DNA of 64,000 nucleotides from Pseudomonas rhizoryzae (GTDB taxonomy: Bacteria; Pseudomonadota; Gammaproteobacteria; Pseudomonadales; Pseudomonadaceae), in the NCBI RefSeq assembly GCF_005250615.1, contig NZ_SULM01000009.1:186001-250000 (forward strand). Direction: 5' to 3'. The notes under the pieces are model-generated. The model was not told the origin of the DNA. It was given only the letters and a program-made list of their open reading frames with translations, and did not search any database. The number at the start of each line of letters is the position of its first letter. Position 1 is the first letter of the stretch. This document shows positions 16,944 to 26,841 of this stretch, in pieces. A program made the position numbers and the translations under genes.

Positions 16944-17777
16944 ATGCTGACGCTCAAGCAATCCCGGCGCCTGCAGAGCCTGCTGCTGGGCCTGCTCGCC
17001 TGGCTGGTGGCCTTGGTGCTGTTCTTCCCGATCTTCTGGATGGTGCTGACCAGCTTCAAGACCGAGATCGACGCCTTTGCCACCCCGCCGCAATTCTTCT
17101 TCATGCCCACGCTGGAGAACTACCTGACCATCCAGGCGCGCAGCGACTACTTCCACTTCGCCCTGAATTCGGTGGTGATCTCCTTCGGCGCCACCCTGCT
17201 GAGCCTGTTGCTGGCGCTGCCGGCGGCCTATTCCATGGCCTTCCACGAGACCAAGAACACCCAGCGCCTGCTGCTGTGGATGCTCTCGACCAAGATGCTG
17301 CCAGCGGTCGGGGTGCTGGTGCCCATCTACCTGCTGGCCAAGCAGTTCGAATTGCTCGACAGCCGGACCCTGCTGATCGCCGTCTACACCCTGATCAACC
17401 TGCCCATCGTGGTCTGGATGGTCTACACCTACTTCAAGGACATCCCTAAGGACATCCTCGAGGCCGCGCGCCTGGATGGCGCCACCACCTACCAGGAAAT
17501 CGTCCGGGTGCTGCTGCCGATCGCCAAGGGCGGCATCGCCTCGACCATGCTGCTGTCGCTTATCCTGTGCTGGAACGAAGCCTTCTGGTCGTTGAACCTG
17601 ACCTCCTCCAACGCCGCCCCGCTCACCGCCCTGATCGCCTCCTACTCCAGTCCCCAGGGCCTGTTCTGGGCCAAGCTCTCGGCCGTCTCGACGCTGGCCT
17701 GCGCGCCCATCCTGATCTTCGGCTGGATCAGCCAGAAGCAGCTGGTGCGCGGCCTGTCCTTCGGCGCCGTGAAATGA
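16944..17777 (+). CDS. mtlG: Mannitol ABC transporter permease
   Basis: 277-residue partner of MtlF with six membrane segments and its own EAA loop, [20 protein letters not shown], near residues 173-192. It starts 10 bases after mtlF, as expected for an equimolar heterodimer, with a ribosome site overlapping the end of mtlF. The gap to mtlK is much longer (157 bases) and contains a dispersed palindromic repeat. Confidence 0.93.
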   Translation: MLTLKQSRRLQSLLLGLLAWLVALVLFFPIFWMVLTSFKTEIDAFATPPQFFFMPTLENYLTIQARSDYFHFALNSVVISFGATLLSLLLALPAAYSMAFHETKNTQRLLLWMLSTKMLPAVGVLVPIYLLAKQFELLDSRTLLIAVYTLINLPIVVWMVYTYFKDIPKDILEAARLDGATTYQEIVRVLLPIAKGGIASTMLLSLILCWNEAFWSLNLTSSNAAPLTALIASYSSPQGLFWAKLSAVSTLACAPILIFGWISQKQLVRGLSFGAVK

Positions 17778-17814
17778 GCCGCCGCTGCGCTACTGCGCTT
17801 GCCGATCCGGCGTC

Positions 17815-17872
17815 GGAAGGTCGCTCGAAATGCTCATTTACCCACGTAAACTGCGCTTTCTCGCGACCTTCC
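17815..17872 (+). repeat. Dispersed palindromic repeat, copy A (mtlG-mtlK gap)
   Basis: Perfect 10-bp inverted repeat GGAAGGTCGC (17815-17824) / GCGACCTTCC (17863-17872) enclosing the core AATGCTCATTTAC then GTAAAC (17829-17851), which recurs at 38952 and, inverted, at 50977-51000. It is transcribed within the mtl operon and would fold into a stem-loop in the RNA between the permease and ATPase genes. Confidence 0.75.
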
Positions 17873-17934
17873 TCCTTGTCTCGCCTTCGCTCGCGACGCG
17901 CAGCGACGGCTCATATAACAAGAGGATTCCCCAC

Positions 17935-19032
<1,098 letters not shown>

Positions 19033-19097
19033 TCGCCCCTTTTTCCCCTGGTCATGGCCGACCGTGGCCAGGGATGCCTTCTGCCAGGATCATCCTC

Positions 19098-20573
19098 ATG
19101 AAACTCAATCGCCAGAACCTCGACCAGCTTCCCGACTACATCGCCAAGCCCGCCTACGCCGCCTGCGAGCTACGCCAGGGCATCGTCCATATCGGCGTCG
19201 GCGGCTTCCATCGCGCGCACCAGGCCATCTACACCGAGGCCCTGCTCAACCAGGGCCGCGACCTGGACTGGAGCATCTGCGGGGTCGGCCTGCGCGCCGA
19301 AGACCGCGCCATGCGGGATGCCCTGGCCGGCCAGGACTATCTCTACACCCAGGTGGTGCTGGCCGACGAACCGGACACCGAGGTACGCGTGGTGGGCGCC
19401 ATCAGCGGCATGCTGCTGGCCGAAGACGGCACCCAGGCGCTGATCGACAAGCTGGCCCATCCCGGCACCCGCATCGTCTCCCTCACGATCACCGAGGGCG
19501 GCTATTGCATGGACGACAGCACCGGCGAGTTCAACTTCAAGCTGCCGCTGATCCAGCACGACCTCCAGCATCCCGGCGATCCGCGCAGTGTCTTCGGCTT
19601 CCTGCTGGCGGCATTGGCCAAGCGCCGCGCCGAGGGCACCGGGCCCTTCACCGTGATGTCCTGCGACAACCTACCCCACAACGGCCAGGTCACCCGCAAG
19701 GCCCTGCTGGCCTATGCCGCCCTGGTGGATGAAGAACTGCACGGCTGGATCGCCGAGCACGTCAGCTTCCCCAACGCCATGGTCGACCGCATCACCCCCA
19801 TGACCAGTGCGGCCCACCGCGAGGCGCTGCTGGCGGAACACGGCATCGAGGATGCCTGGCCGGTGGTCTGCGAACCCTTCCTGCAATGGGTGCTGGAAGA
19901 CAAGTTCGTCGCCGGCCGCCCGGCCTGGCAGGACGTCGGCGTGCAATTCACCGACGACGTCACCCCCTACGAGGAGATGAAGATCAAGCTGCTCAACGGC
20001 AGCCACCTGGCCCTCACCTACCTGGGCTTCCTCAAGGGCTATAGATTCGTCCACGAGACCATGGCCGACCCGCTGTTCGTGCGCTACATCCGCACCTACA
20101 TGGACGAAGACGTCACCCCGCAACTGGCGCCTGTGCCTGGTATCGACCTCACCGACTACAAGGACACCCTGATCGAGCGCTTCTCCAACCGCGCCATCGC
20201 CGACCAGTTGGAGCGGGTCTGCTCCGACGGTTCCTCCAAGTTTCCCAAGTTCACCGTGCCGACCATTAATCGGCTGATCGAGGACGGCAAGGACCTGGAT
20301 CGCGCCGCCCTGGTGGTGGCCGCCTGGGCGGTCTATCTGCGTGGCGTGGACGAGACCGGGGCGACCTATCGCATCCCCGATCCGCGCGCCAACTACTGCG
20401 AGGAACTGGTGCAGGATCAGAAGAACCTCACCGAGCGCCTGCTGGGTGCCGAAGAAATCTTCGGCAAGCACATCCCGAAATCCGCCGCCTTCGTTGCCGC
20501 CTTCGAAAGACAGCTGTACAACTTGCGTACCCATGGGGTCAGCGCCACCTTGCAGACCCTGCTAGGCGACTAG
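19098..20573 (+). CDS. mtlD: Mannitol 2-dehydrogenase
   Basis: 491-residue long-chain polyol dehydrogenase that oxidises D-mannitol to fructose (and arabitol to xylulose) with NAD. The cofactor end reads HIGVGGFHRAHQAIY near residues 31-45. The catalytic set in MKIKLLNGSHLA falls at Lys295, Asn300 and His303, exactly the numbering known for the P. fluorescens enzyme, which fixes the start at 19098. A frame open further upstream belongs to no protein. Operon position between transporter and kinase agrees with the pathway. Confidence 0.96.
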   Translation: MKLNRQNLDQLPDYIAKPAYAACELRQGIVHIGVGGFHRAHQAIYTEALLNQGRDLDWSICGVGLRAEDRAMRDALAGQDYLYTQVVLADEPDTEVRVVGAISGMLLAEDGTQALIDKLAHPGTRIVSLTITEGGYCMDDSTGEFNFKLPLIQHDLQHPGDPRSVFGFLLAALAKRRAEGTGPFTVMSCDNLPHNGQVTRKALLAYAALVDEELHGWIAEHVSFPNAMVDRITPMTSAAHREALLAEHGIEDAWPVVCEPFLQWVLEDKFVAGRPAWQDVGVQFTDDVTPYEEMKIKLLNGSHLALTYLGFLKGYRFVHETMADPLFVRYIRTYMDEDVTPQLAPVPGIDLTDYKDTLIERFSNRAIADQLERVCSDGSSKFPKFTVPTINRLIEDGKDLDRAALVVAAWAVYLRGVDETGATYRIPDPRANYCEELVQDQKNLTERLLGAEEIFGKHIPKSAAFVAAFERQLYNLRTHGVSATLQTLLGD

Positions 20574-20643
20574 GCTGCGGCTGAAAACGGCCTGCAGCAG
20601 CAATTTTTCCGCCAAGCCCAACAACAATAAGGAGCGGCCAGGC

Positions 20644-22140
20644 ATGAAGTTTCTCGGGATAGATTGCGGTACCCAGGGCACCAAGGCGGTGGTTCTGGAT
20701 ATCGAGCGGGGCGTGGTGCTGGGTGAAGGCAGTGCGCCTCATCCCTTGACCGAAGGCGCCAACGGCCGCCGCGAGCAGAATCCGGCGGACTGGATCAGGG
20801 CGCTGGTAGCGGCCACCCGTACCGCGCTGGGCCAGGCCGGTAGCGATGGGCAGGACATCCTCGGCATCGGCGTGTCCGGCCAACAGCACGGCCTGGTACT
20901 GCTCGACGACAGCGGCAAGGTGCTGCGCCCGGCCAAGCTCTGGTGCGATACCGAATCCACCCCGGAAAATCAGCGCCTGCTGGACTACCTCGGCGGCGCC
21001 GAGGGCTCCCTCGAGCGCCTCGGCCTGGCCATCGCCCCTGGCTACACCGTCTCCAAGCTGCTCTGGACCAAGGAGCAGCACCCGGAGGTATTCGCCCAGA
21101 TCGCCCAGGTACTGCTGCCCCACGATTACCTCAATTTCTGGTTGACCGGACGGGCCGTGGCCGAATACGGCGATGCTTCGGGTACCGGCTATTTCAACGT
21201 CCGTACGCGTCAGTACGACCTGGAGCTGCTGCGCCATATCGATCCCAGCGGTCGTCTGGAGCGCGCCTTGCCGGAGTTGATCGAGGCCGACCAGCCCGTC
21301 GGTCGGCTGCGTCCGGAGGTCGCCAGCCAGTTGGGCATCAATCCCCAGGCACTGGTCTCCAGCGGCGGCGGCGACAACATGATGGGCGCCCTGGGCACCG
21401 GCAACAGCCGTGCCGGCCAGATCACCCTGAGCCTGGGGACCTCGGGCACCCTGTACGGCTACTCCGACGAGCCCCGTATCAGCGCGCATCCGGCGGTGGC
21501 GGGCTTCTGCTCGTCCAATGGCGGTTGGCTGCCGCTGATCTGCACCATGAACCTGACCAACGCCAGCGGCCAGATCCGCGAACTGCTCGGCCTGGATCTC
21601 ACCGAATTCACCCGCCTGGTGGCGGAGTCGCCCATTGGCGCCGAGGGCGTGCTGATGCTGCCCTTCCTCAATGGCGAGCGGGTCCCGGCGCTGCCGACCG
21701 CCACCGCCAGTCTGCATGGCCTCACCGCCACCAACCTGACCCGCGCCAACCTCTGCCGGGCCGTGGTGGAAGGGGTCAGCTTCGCCCTGAGATACGGCTT
21801 CGACCTGCTGCGTGACCTGGGCATGCCCGGTGACACCCTGAGACTCATCGGCGGCGGTGCCAAGAGTCCGGTGTGGCGCCAGCTGATCGCCGACCTGATG
21901 AACACCCCGGTGGTCTGTCCGGTCCACGGCGAAGCCGCGGCCCTGGGTGGCGCTCTGCAGGCGGCCTGGTGTTGGAGTCGCGAACAAGGCCGCCCGGAGT
22001 CACTGGACAGCCTCACCGAGCGCTGCGTCCACCTGGACCCGGCCAGCCGCGCCGAGCCGGATCCCACCCGGGTCGCCGAATACGAGGCGGCTTATCAGCG
22101 CTATCGGCAGGTACTGCGCGACAGTTATGGCGTGGCCTAG
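20644..22140 (+). CDS. xylB: Xylulokinase (mtlY counterpart)
   Basis: 498-residue FGGY-family sugar kinase that phosphorylates D-xylulose, the product of arabitol oxidation by MtlD. Visible are the N-terminal phosphate loop FLGIDCGTQGTKAVVLD, the substrate region GVSGQQHGLVLLD and the second-domain segment LIGGGAKSPVWRQLIADLMN. AAGGAG precedes the ATG. It closes the operon. In P. fluorescens a fructokinase (mtlZ) follows; here the operon ends, and a hairpin array and ybaK come next. Confidence 0.93.
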   Translation: MKFLGIDCGTQGTKAVVLDIERGVVLGEGSAPHPLTEGANGRREQNPADWIRALVAATRTALGQAGSDGQDILGIGVSGQQHGLVLLDDSGKVLRPAKLWCDTESTPENQRLLDYLGGAEGSLERLGLAIAPGYTVSKLLWTKEQHPEVFAQIAQVLLPHDYLNFWLTGRAVAEYGDASGTGYFNVRTRQYDLELLRHIDPSGRLERALPELIEADQPVGRLRPEVASQLGINPQALVSSGGGDNMMGALGTGNSRAGQITLSLGTSGTLYGYSDEPRISAHPAVAGFCSSNGGWLPLICTMNLTNASGQIRELLGLDLTEFTRLVAESPIGAEGVLMLPFLNGERVPALPTATASLHGLTATNLTRANLCRAVVEGVSFALRYGFDLLRDLGMPGDTLRLIGGGAKSPVWRQLIADLMNTPVVCPVHGEAAALGGALQAAWCWSREQGRPESLDSLTERCVHLDPASRAEPDPTRVAEYEAAYQRYRQVLRDSYGVA

Positions 22141-22160
22141 CCCAAGGCCAGGCACAGTGG

Positions 22161-22312
22161 CGTAGGGCGGACAACGGCGCCAGCCTTGTCCGCGATGACT
22201 GCTGAGCCCGGTGGAAAAGGCTAGGCCGTTTTCCACCCTACCGCGCTCACACCTCCCTGATGGGTACGAAAGGCGCTTCCAGGCGTAGGTTGGGTTGAGC
22301 GCCAACCTACGC
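22161..22312. repeat. Three-hairpin intergenic repeat array
   Basis: Three consecutive stems: GCGGACAA/TTGTCCGC (22167-22174 / 22186-22193), GGTGGAAAA/TTTTCCACC (22210-22218 / 22229-22237) and GCGTAGGTTGG/CCAACCTACGC (22283-22293 / 22302-22312). The last shares its GTAGGTTGGGTTGAG arm with the tandem repeat at 56.8-57.0 kb. They sit between the convergent xylB and ybaK genes and probably also end both transcripts. Confidence 0.7.
22247..22282 (-). pseudogene. Duplicated 3' tail of ybaK
   Basis: On the minus strand these bases encode LEAPFVPIREV and a stop. The intact ybaK just upstream ends LEAPFVPIGKA and a stop. The two tails are separated by the 30-bp GTAGGTTGG hairpin, as though that element had landed in ybaK and left a second, now untranslated, gene end. 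Confidence 0.6.
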
Positions 22313-22314
22313 GC

Positions 22315-22785
22315 TCAGGCCTTGCCGATCGGCACGAAGGGCGCTTCCAGCAAGCGGGCAAGGTCAGCCGGTGCCAGGGCCACTTCCAGCCCCCGGCGCC
22401 CGGCACTGACATGGATCGTCGGCAGCTCCGCGGCGGAGTCGTCGATAAAGGTCCGCAGCCGCTTCTTCTGGCCGAGGGGGCTGATGCCACCCACCAGGTA
22501 ACCGGTACTGCGCTGGGCATGATCAGGCTTGGCCATCTCCAGTTTCTTCACCCCGGCGGCCTGGGCCAGGGCTTTGAGATCCAGGGTGCCAGCGACCGGC
22601 ACGATGGCTACCAGCAATTCCTGCTTTTCGCTCGCCACCAGCAGCGTCTTGAAGACCGTCTCCGGCGCCAGACCGAGCTTTTCCGCCGCCTCCAGGCCGT
22701 AGGAGGCCGCCTTGGGATCATGGTGGTAGCTCAGCACCTCATGGGGCACCTTGCTCTTCTTGAGTAAATCTATCGCGGGGGTCAT
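22315..22785 (-). CDS. ybaK: Cys-tRNA(Pro)/aminoacyl-tRNA deacylase YbaK
   Basis: 156-residue editing protein that hydrolyses Cys-tRNA(Pro) formed by ProS, a quality-control step in translation. The conserved lysine is in ETVFKTLLV at residue 46, as in E. coli YbaK, and the GGISPLGQKK motif is near residues 99-108. Its ATG overlaps the stop of the GGDEF gene by four bases, so the two are probably cotranscribed. Its very 3' end is duplicated downstream (22247-22282). proS itself is 24 kb away in this window. Confidence 0.92.
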   Translation of the reverse strand: MTPAIDLLKKSKVPHEVLSYHHDPKAASYGLEAAEKLGLAPETVFKTLLVASEKQELLVAIVPVAGTLDLKALAQAAGVKKLEMAKPDHAQRSTGYLVGGISPLGQKKRLRTFIDDSAAELPTIHVSAGRRGLEVALAPADLARLLEAPFVPIGKA

Positions 22786-23846
22786 GCCAGCACTCCTTGG
22801 GGATCGGCCACCTCCGCCCGCCCGCGTCCCTGCGCCTTGGCCCGGTACAGGGCGAAGTCGGCTGCCTGCAGCCAGTGGGCGACGTCATCGTAGGTGCTGT
22901 CGAACCCGGCAATGCCACAGCTGAGCCCTACGCGGACATTGTGGCGATCGCCAGGTCCACCCGACTGCAGGCCGTGCAGACGCTCCTGCAGGCGACGCAC
23001 CAGCTCGAGCGCCTGTGCGGGGGAGGTATCGGGCAACAGGATACCGAACTCATCCCCCCCGAAACGCCCCGCGAGATCACTGGTGCGGATGGTACGCGCC
23101 AGCAGTGCGGAGAACTGGCGCAGCATCTCGTCGCCGGCCTGATGCCCGAAACGGTCGTTGACCTGCTTGAAGTTGTCCAGGTCGATCATCACCAGGCTGG
23201 CGCTGGCGCCACTGCGCTTGCAGCGGGCGAATTCGCGCTGCAACAACAGATCCCAGTGCGTGCGATTGTGCAGCCCGGTCATGCCATCCTGCTTGTTGAG
23301 CAGTTCCAGCTCCTTCTTGCGCCGGGAAAGCTGCTGCGCCAGGCGATAGCTGACTAGGCCAAGGGCCGCGGGATAGAGGACGATCATCGGTAGGCAGGCA
23401 TAGACCTGCCAGCCAGAGGTCTGGGGCGCGAAGCCGTGGCGCAGCAGCACCACGCCGATCAGGATCCCGGCGGCCTGGGCCAGAATCCCACGGCGCCAGA
23501 GCCGCAAGCCACCGGCCCCCAGCGTGTTCATGCTGGTCATCGCCAGCAACACCACGCTCGGCAACACATTGAAGGCCATGCTGGCGGTCCAGAAGCCGGC
23601 GGACACGCAGTCCAGCAACAGATTGCGCAGCTCCGCCCGATAGGCATTCTTGGCGCGTACCGCCCACCAGTAGGCCACCGGCGACCATAGCAGGGCGTTT
23701 GCCAGCAACAACAGCCACAGCACGCTGGACACCTGCTGGTTGATCTGGACCGAGAGGATGCAACCGAAACTCAGGAGCAGACCAAAGGCGCGGGGCAGCC
23801 AGAGCCGTCGGGCGAAACTGCGGCCACGCACCTGCATATCTGGCAT
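22782..23846 (-). CDS. MASE2-GGDEF diguanylate cyclase
   Basis: 354-residue membrane enzyme that makes c-di-GMP from two GTP. The N-terminal MASE2 sensor (residues 15-170) contains the family pattern LPRAFGLLLS, SPVAYWWAVRAKNAYRAELR and AFNVLPS. The GGDEF domain (about 180-350) has an intact active site RFGGDEF (263-267) and an inhibitory RTSD I-site (254-257), so product inhibition is expected. The start at 23846 has GGGGA six bases ahead; an in-frame ATG 13 codons earlier lacks one. Cotranscribed with ybaK, an odd partner. Confidence 0.9.
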   Translation of the reverse strand: MPDMQVRGRSFARRLWLPRAFGLLLSFGCILSVQINQQVSSVLWLLLLANALLWSPVAYWWAVRAKNAYRAELRNLLLDCVSAGFWTASMAFNVLPSVVLLAMTSMNTLGAGGLRLWRRGILAQAAGILIGVVLLRHGFAPQTSGWQVYACLPMIVLYPAALGLVSYRLAQQLSRRKKELELLNKQDGMTGLHNRTHWDLLLQREFARCKRSGASASLVMIDLDNFKQVNDRFGHQAGDEMLRQFSALLARTIRTSDLAGRFGGDEFGILLPDTSPAQALELVRRLQERLHGLQSGGPGDRHNVRVGLSCGIAGFDSTYDDVAHWLQAADFALYRAKAQGRGRAEVADPQGVLA

Positions 23847-24069
23847 TGACGATCCCCACTGCGATGGACGATTAAGGTCGCGCATTATCAGTGGATAGGG
23901 GCAAAACGCCAGCGATCCGCGACCTGCACGCCGTTATTCGATAAAGAACGACGCCATTAGACACTGCCATATAGAAACATCGGGTGACACGCCTGGCAGA
24001 CGAACAGCCTTGAACCTCAGCGTAATCGGCCTCATCCAATTAACAGGCCCGTCAAAAAGAGGAAGCCGC

Positions 24070-24507
24070 ATGCAAGTTCAAGTCAACAGTGATCACAACA
24101 TCGAAAGCAGCGCCGGTTTGCAGAATTGGGTGGCATCCGTGGTGGAGGACCGCCTGGACCGCTTCGACGAACTCCTGACCCGGGTCGAAGTACACTTGAA
24201 CGACGAGAACGCCGGCAAGTCGGGCGCCCAGGACAAGCGCTGCCAGATGGAAGCGCGCATCAAGGGCCATCAACCCCTATCGGTGACCCACAAGGCCGAA
24301 TCCCTCGACTTGGCGGTGGACGGCGCGGCCGACAAGCTGCTGCGGGCCATCAGCAACCTGTCCGGCAAGCTGGAGAAAAAGCGTCTGTCCGGTGGTGAAC
24401 TCAACGACCCCATCGCCCTGGAAGACTCCGAGGAGTTCAAGGATTCCTTGCGCCAGGATGAATTCCTCGAACGGGAACAACTGGCGCACGACCATCAGTT
24501 GAAGTGA
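24070..24507 (+). CDS. HPF/RaiA-family ribosome-associated protein
   Basis: 145 residues. The beta-alpha-beta-beta-beta-alpha fold of hibernation-promoting factor covers about 1-105 (MQVQVNSDHNIESS, VVEDRLDRFDELLTRVEVHL, AADKLLRAISNLSGKLEK). A 35-residue acidic tail rich in Glu/Asp follows; the long HPF dimerisation domain is absent. It probably binds the 30S decoding site in stationary phase. It is a free-standing gene, unlike the HPF usually found beside rpoN. An AGAGGA site precedes the ATG at 24070, and a strong terminator follows. Confidence 0.85.
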   Translation: MQVQVNSDHNIESSAGLQNWVASVVEDRLDRFDELLTRVEVHLNDENAGKSGAQDKRCQMEARIKGHQPLSVTHKAESLDLAVDGAADKLLRAISNLSGKLEKKRLSGGELNDPIALEDSEEFKDSLRQDEFLEREQLAHDHQLK

Positions 24508-24532
24508 TGCTGGACTAAGTTTAGGTTTTGCC

Positions 24533-24565
24533 CCGAGGCCGCTCATGGAGCGGCCTCGGTGTTTT
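24533..24565 (+). terminator. Rho-independent terminator after HPF-like gene
   Basis: Perfect 11-bp stem CCGAGGCCGCT / AGCGGCCTCGG with a CATGG loop followed by TGTTTT, 25 bases after the stop. Confidence 0.85.
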
Positions 24566-24589
24566 CACTGCCGGCAAAAGGATGCCTCC

Positions 24590-25648
24590 ATGCCCTCGCC
24601 TCTTCGTGTCGCCCTGATCGGCTATGGCTTCGTCGGCCAGACCTTCCATGGACCGCTGCTGCGTTCGATTCCCGGACTCGCCCTGGAACTGGTCGCCTCG
24701 CGTGATGCCGCGCGCGTCCACGCCGACCTGCCGGCTGTACGCGTCACCCCGGATTACCTGGCGGCCGTCCGTGATCCGGCCATCGACCTGGTGGTCATCG
24801 CCTCGCCCAACCAGACCCACGCGCCGCTCGCCAGTGCCGCCCTGGCCGCCGGCAAGCACGTCGTGGTCGACAAGCCTTTCACCGTCACCCTCGCCGAAGC
24901 CCGCCAATTGGCGCAGGAAGCCAAGCGTGCCGGTCGGCTCTTGTCGGTGTTCCAGAATCGCCGCTGGGACAGCGACTTCCTCGCTCTGCAAGAGGTCATG
25001 GCCAGCGGCGCCTTGGGCGAATTGACCAGCCTGGAATCGCGTATCGAACGCTTTCGGCCCCAGGTACGGGATCGCTGGCGCGAGGCGGACCTGCCCGGCA
25101 GCGGCCTCTGGTTCGATCTCGGCCCCCATCTGCTGGATCAGGCGCTCTGTCTGTTCGGCCTGCCACAGCGGCTTCAGGCCAGCCTGGTCCGCCAGCGCCC
25201 GGGGGCCCGCACCGATGATTGGTTCCAGGTACAACTGGACTACGGCGCCCGCCAGGTGACCTTGAAAGCCGGCATGCTGGCCGCGGGTGGCGTACCGCGC
25301 TTCCTGGCCCAAGGTACGGCGGGTAGCTGGATCAAGCAGGGCGCGGATCGCCAGGAGGATGCGCTCAAAGCCGGCGTCATTCCGGGCGGCCCCGACTGGG
25401 GTGCGGATCCGGAGCCCGGCTGGCTCATCACCGGCGACGGCGAGCGCCAGGCCCTGCCCACCCCGGCGGGCGATCATCGGCACTACTACCTGGCCCTGGT
25501 CGAGGCCCTCGCTGGTCGTGCCGCCAATCCAGTCTCGCCTGACCAGGCCTGCGCGCTCATGGCGCTGCTGGAAGCGGCGCAACGCGCCTCGCGCGAAGGC
25601 TGCGCCATCGTTCCCGAGCTGACCGCCGCCGAGCGTAACGCCTACTGA
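24590..25648 (+). CDS. Gfo/Idh/MocA-family oxidoreductase
   Basis: 352-residue NAD(P)-dependent oxidoreductase. Rossmann motif ALIGYGFVGQTFHGPLL near residues 7-23; VVIASPNQTH; the lysine motif VVDKPFTVTLAEA near 102-114; a C-terminal substrate barrel with GSGLWFDLGPHLLDQA. Resembles E. coli YdgJ-type enzymes acting on inositols or sugars; the substrate is not clear. The ATG at 24590 follows AAAAGGA; an in-frame ATG at 24545 lies inside the preceding terminator and is rejected. Overlaps the convergent acyltransferase by seven bases. Confidence 0.88.
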   Translation: MPSPLRVALIGYGFVGQTFHGPLLRSIPGLALELVASRDAARVHADLPAVRVTPDYLAAVRDPAIDLVVIASPNQTHAPLASAALAAGKHVVVDKPFTVTLAEARQLAQEAKRAGRLLSVFQNRRWDSDFLALQEVMASGALGELTSLESRIERFRPQVRDRWREADLPGSGLWFDLGPHLLDQALCLFGLPQRLQASLVRQRPGARTDDWFQVQLDYGARQVTLKAGMLAAGGVPRFLAQGTAGSWIKQGADRQEDALKAGVIPGGPDWGADPEPGWLITGDGERQALPTPAGDHRHYYLALVEALAGRAANPVSPDQACALMALLEAAQRASREGCAIVPELTAAERNAY

Positions 25649-26676
25649 CCGGCCGCCCAGGGCGCACGCCGGTCGGCCAGGTGTTCGCCGAGCTGGCGTA
25701 GCGTGCGCGACAGGCGTCGCTCGATCCATTCGTAGCTGGCCCAGGCCAGCAGCAGGATGACCGGCAGGCAGACCGCCAGGGTCTGGTACGGCGTAAAGCC
25801 CCATTGCTGGTGCAGCCAGTAATCGCCGAGCCACAGCACGATGACGTGCACCAGGTAGACCGAGTAGGACCAGTCCCCCAAGGCCTTGCACAGGCGGGAG
25901 CCGGCGAACCAGGGTTCGAGAATCACGCAGGCGCCGACCAGTACCGCGCTGGGTACGCCCCAGGTCAGCAGGCGATAAGGATGATCCGCTGGGAAGGCCA
26001 GCAGGCAGGCCACGGCCGCCAAGGCAGCCAGCAGCGCCAGGGGCTTGGCTCCGTGCAGCGCACCCCGCCGATACAGCGCCGCCAGACCGACCCCGAGCAG
26101 GAACTCGAAGATGATCGGATTGCGATAGAAGCTGCTGACGAAGGACTCGCGCGCCAACACCAGGCTGACCAGGATCACCAGCAGGCTGACCACCCCGATC
26201 CGCCAACGCTCGGCCACGCCGAAGGACAGGGCGAAGAGCAGGTAGAACAGCATCTCGAAATTCAGCGTCCAGCCCACCGGCAGGATCGGGTAGTGACCGA
26301 AGCCCGCTGGATTCTCGCTGGGGATGAAGAACAGCGAAAGCAGCAGCTCGCGGGTGGCCAGTCCATAGACGGGCATGACGTCGCTGGCCAGATAGAGGAT
26401 CAGCGCCGTCACCGCGGTGTACAGCCAATAGGCCGGTACGATGCGGGCGATGCGTTGCCAGAGGAAGGTACTGCGCCTGAGCGGCCGGCCCGCGGTGGAC
26501 AGGTGGATCACGAAGCCGCTGAGCACGAAGAAGATGTCGACCCCGACCTGCCCCCGCGTGGAGAGCAGATGCCCGCCGAGGCTATCGGCGTGGAAATCGA
26601 AGAACACCTGCATGAAGTGATGAAAGACCACCAGCCAGGCGGCCAGGGCCCTGAGTGCCTGCAATGAAACCAGCAT
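25642..26676 (-). CDS. Acyltransferase 3 family membrane protein
   Basis: 344-residue integral membrane acyltransferase of the OafA/YrhL type, with about ten hydrophobic segments. The family opening LQALRALAAWLVVFHHF (residues 5-21) contains the conserved histidines; QVGVDIFFVLSGFVI follows. Such enzymes O-acetylate surface glycans or lipids. No glycan genes are nearby, so the acceptor is unknown. The start at 26676 gives the canonical N-terminus; a GAGGAGG lies upstream at rather long spacing. Confidence 0.85.
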   Translation of the reverse strand: MLVSLQALRALAAWLVVFHHFMQVFFDFHADSLGGHLLSTRGQVGVDIFFVLSGFVIHLSTAGRPLRRSTFLWQRIARIVPAYWLYTAVTALILYLASDVMPVYGLATRELLLSLFFIPSENPAGFGHYPILPVGWTLNFEMLFYLLFALSFGVAERWRIGVVSLLVILVSLVLARESFVSSFYRNPIIFEFLLGVGLAALYRRGALHGAKPLALLAALAAVACLLAFPADHPYRLLTWGVPSAVLVGACVILEPWFAGSRLCKALGDWSYSVYLVHVIVLWLGDYWLHQQWGFTPYQTLAVCLPVILLLAWASYEWIERRLSRTLRQLGEHLADRRAPWAAGQ

Positions 26677-26841
26677 TGAAAAACGCGTCCCTCCTCGCCC
26701 CGCCAGGTAACGGCCAAGCGCCGCGCCGCCATTGTGGACGGCGTGGGCAGGCCAGGAACCCACGGGGGACGACTGGATTGCGCCGAGTCACAGCCTGCGC
26801 AACCCGATGCCGGACTCGTTCAGCGCCAGTTCAGCCCAGCA

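Noticed and set aside
24521-26428. A 635-codon minus-strand frame spanning the oxidoreductase and acyltransferase
   Set aside because: It is antisense to the first gene and out of frame in the second; no ribosome site and no known domain.
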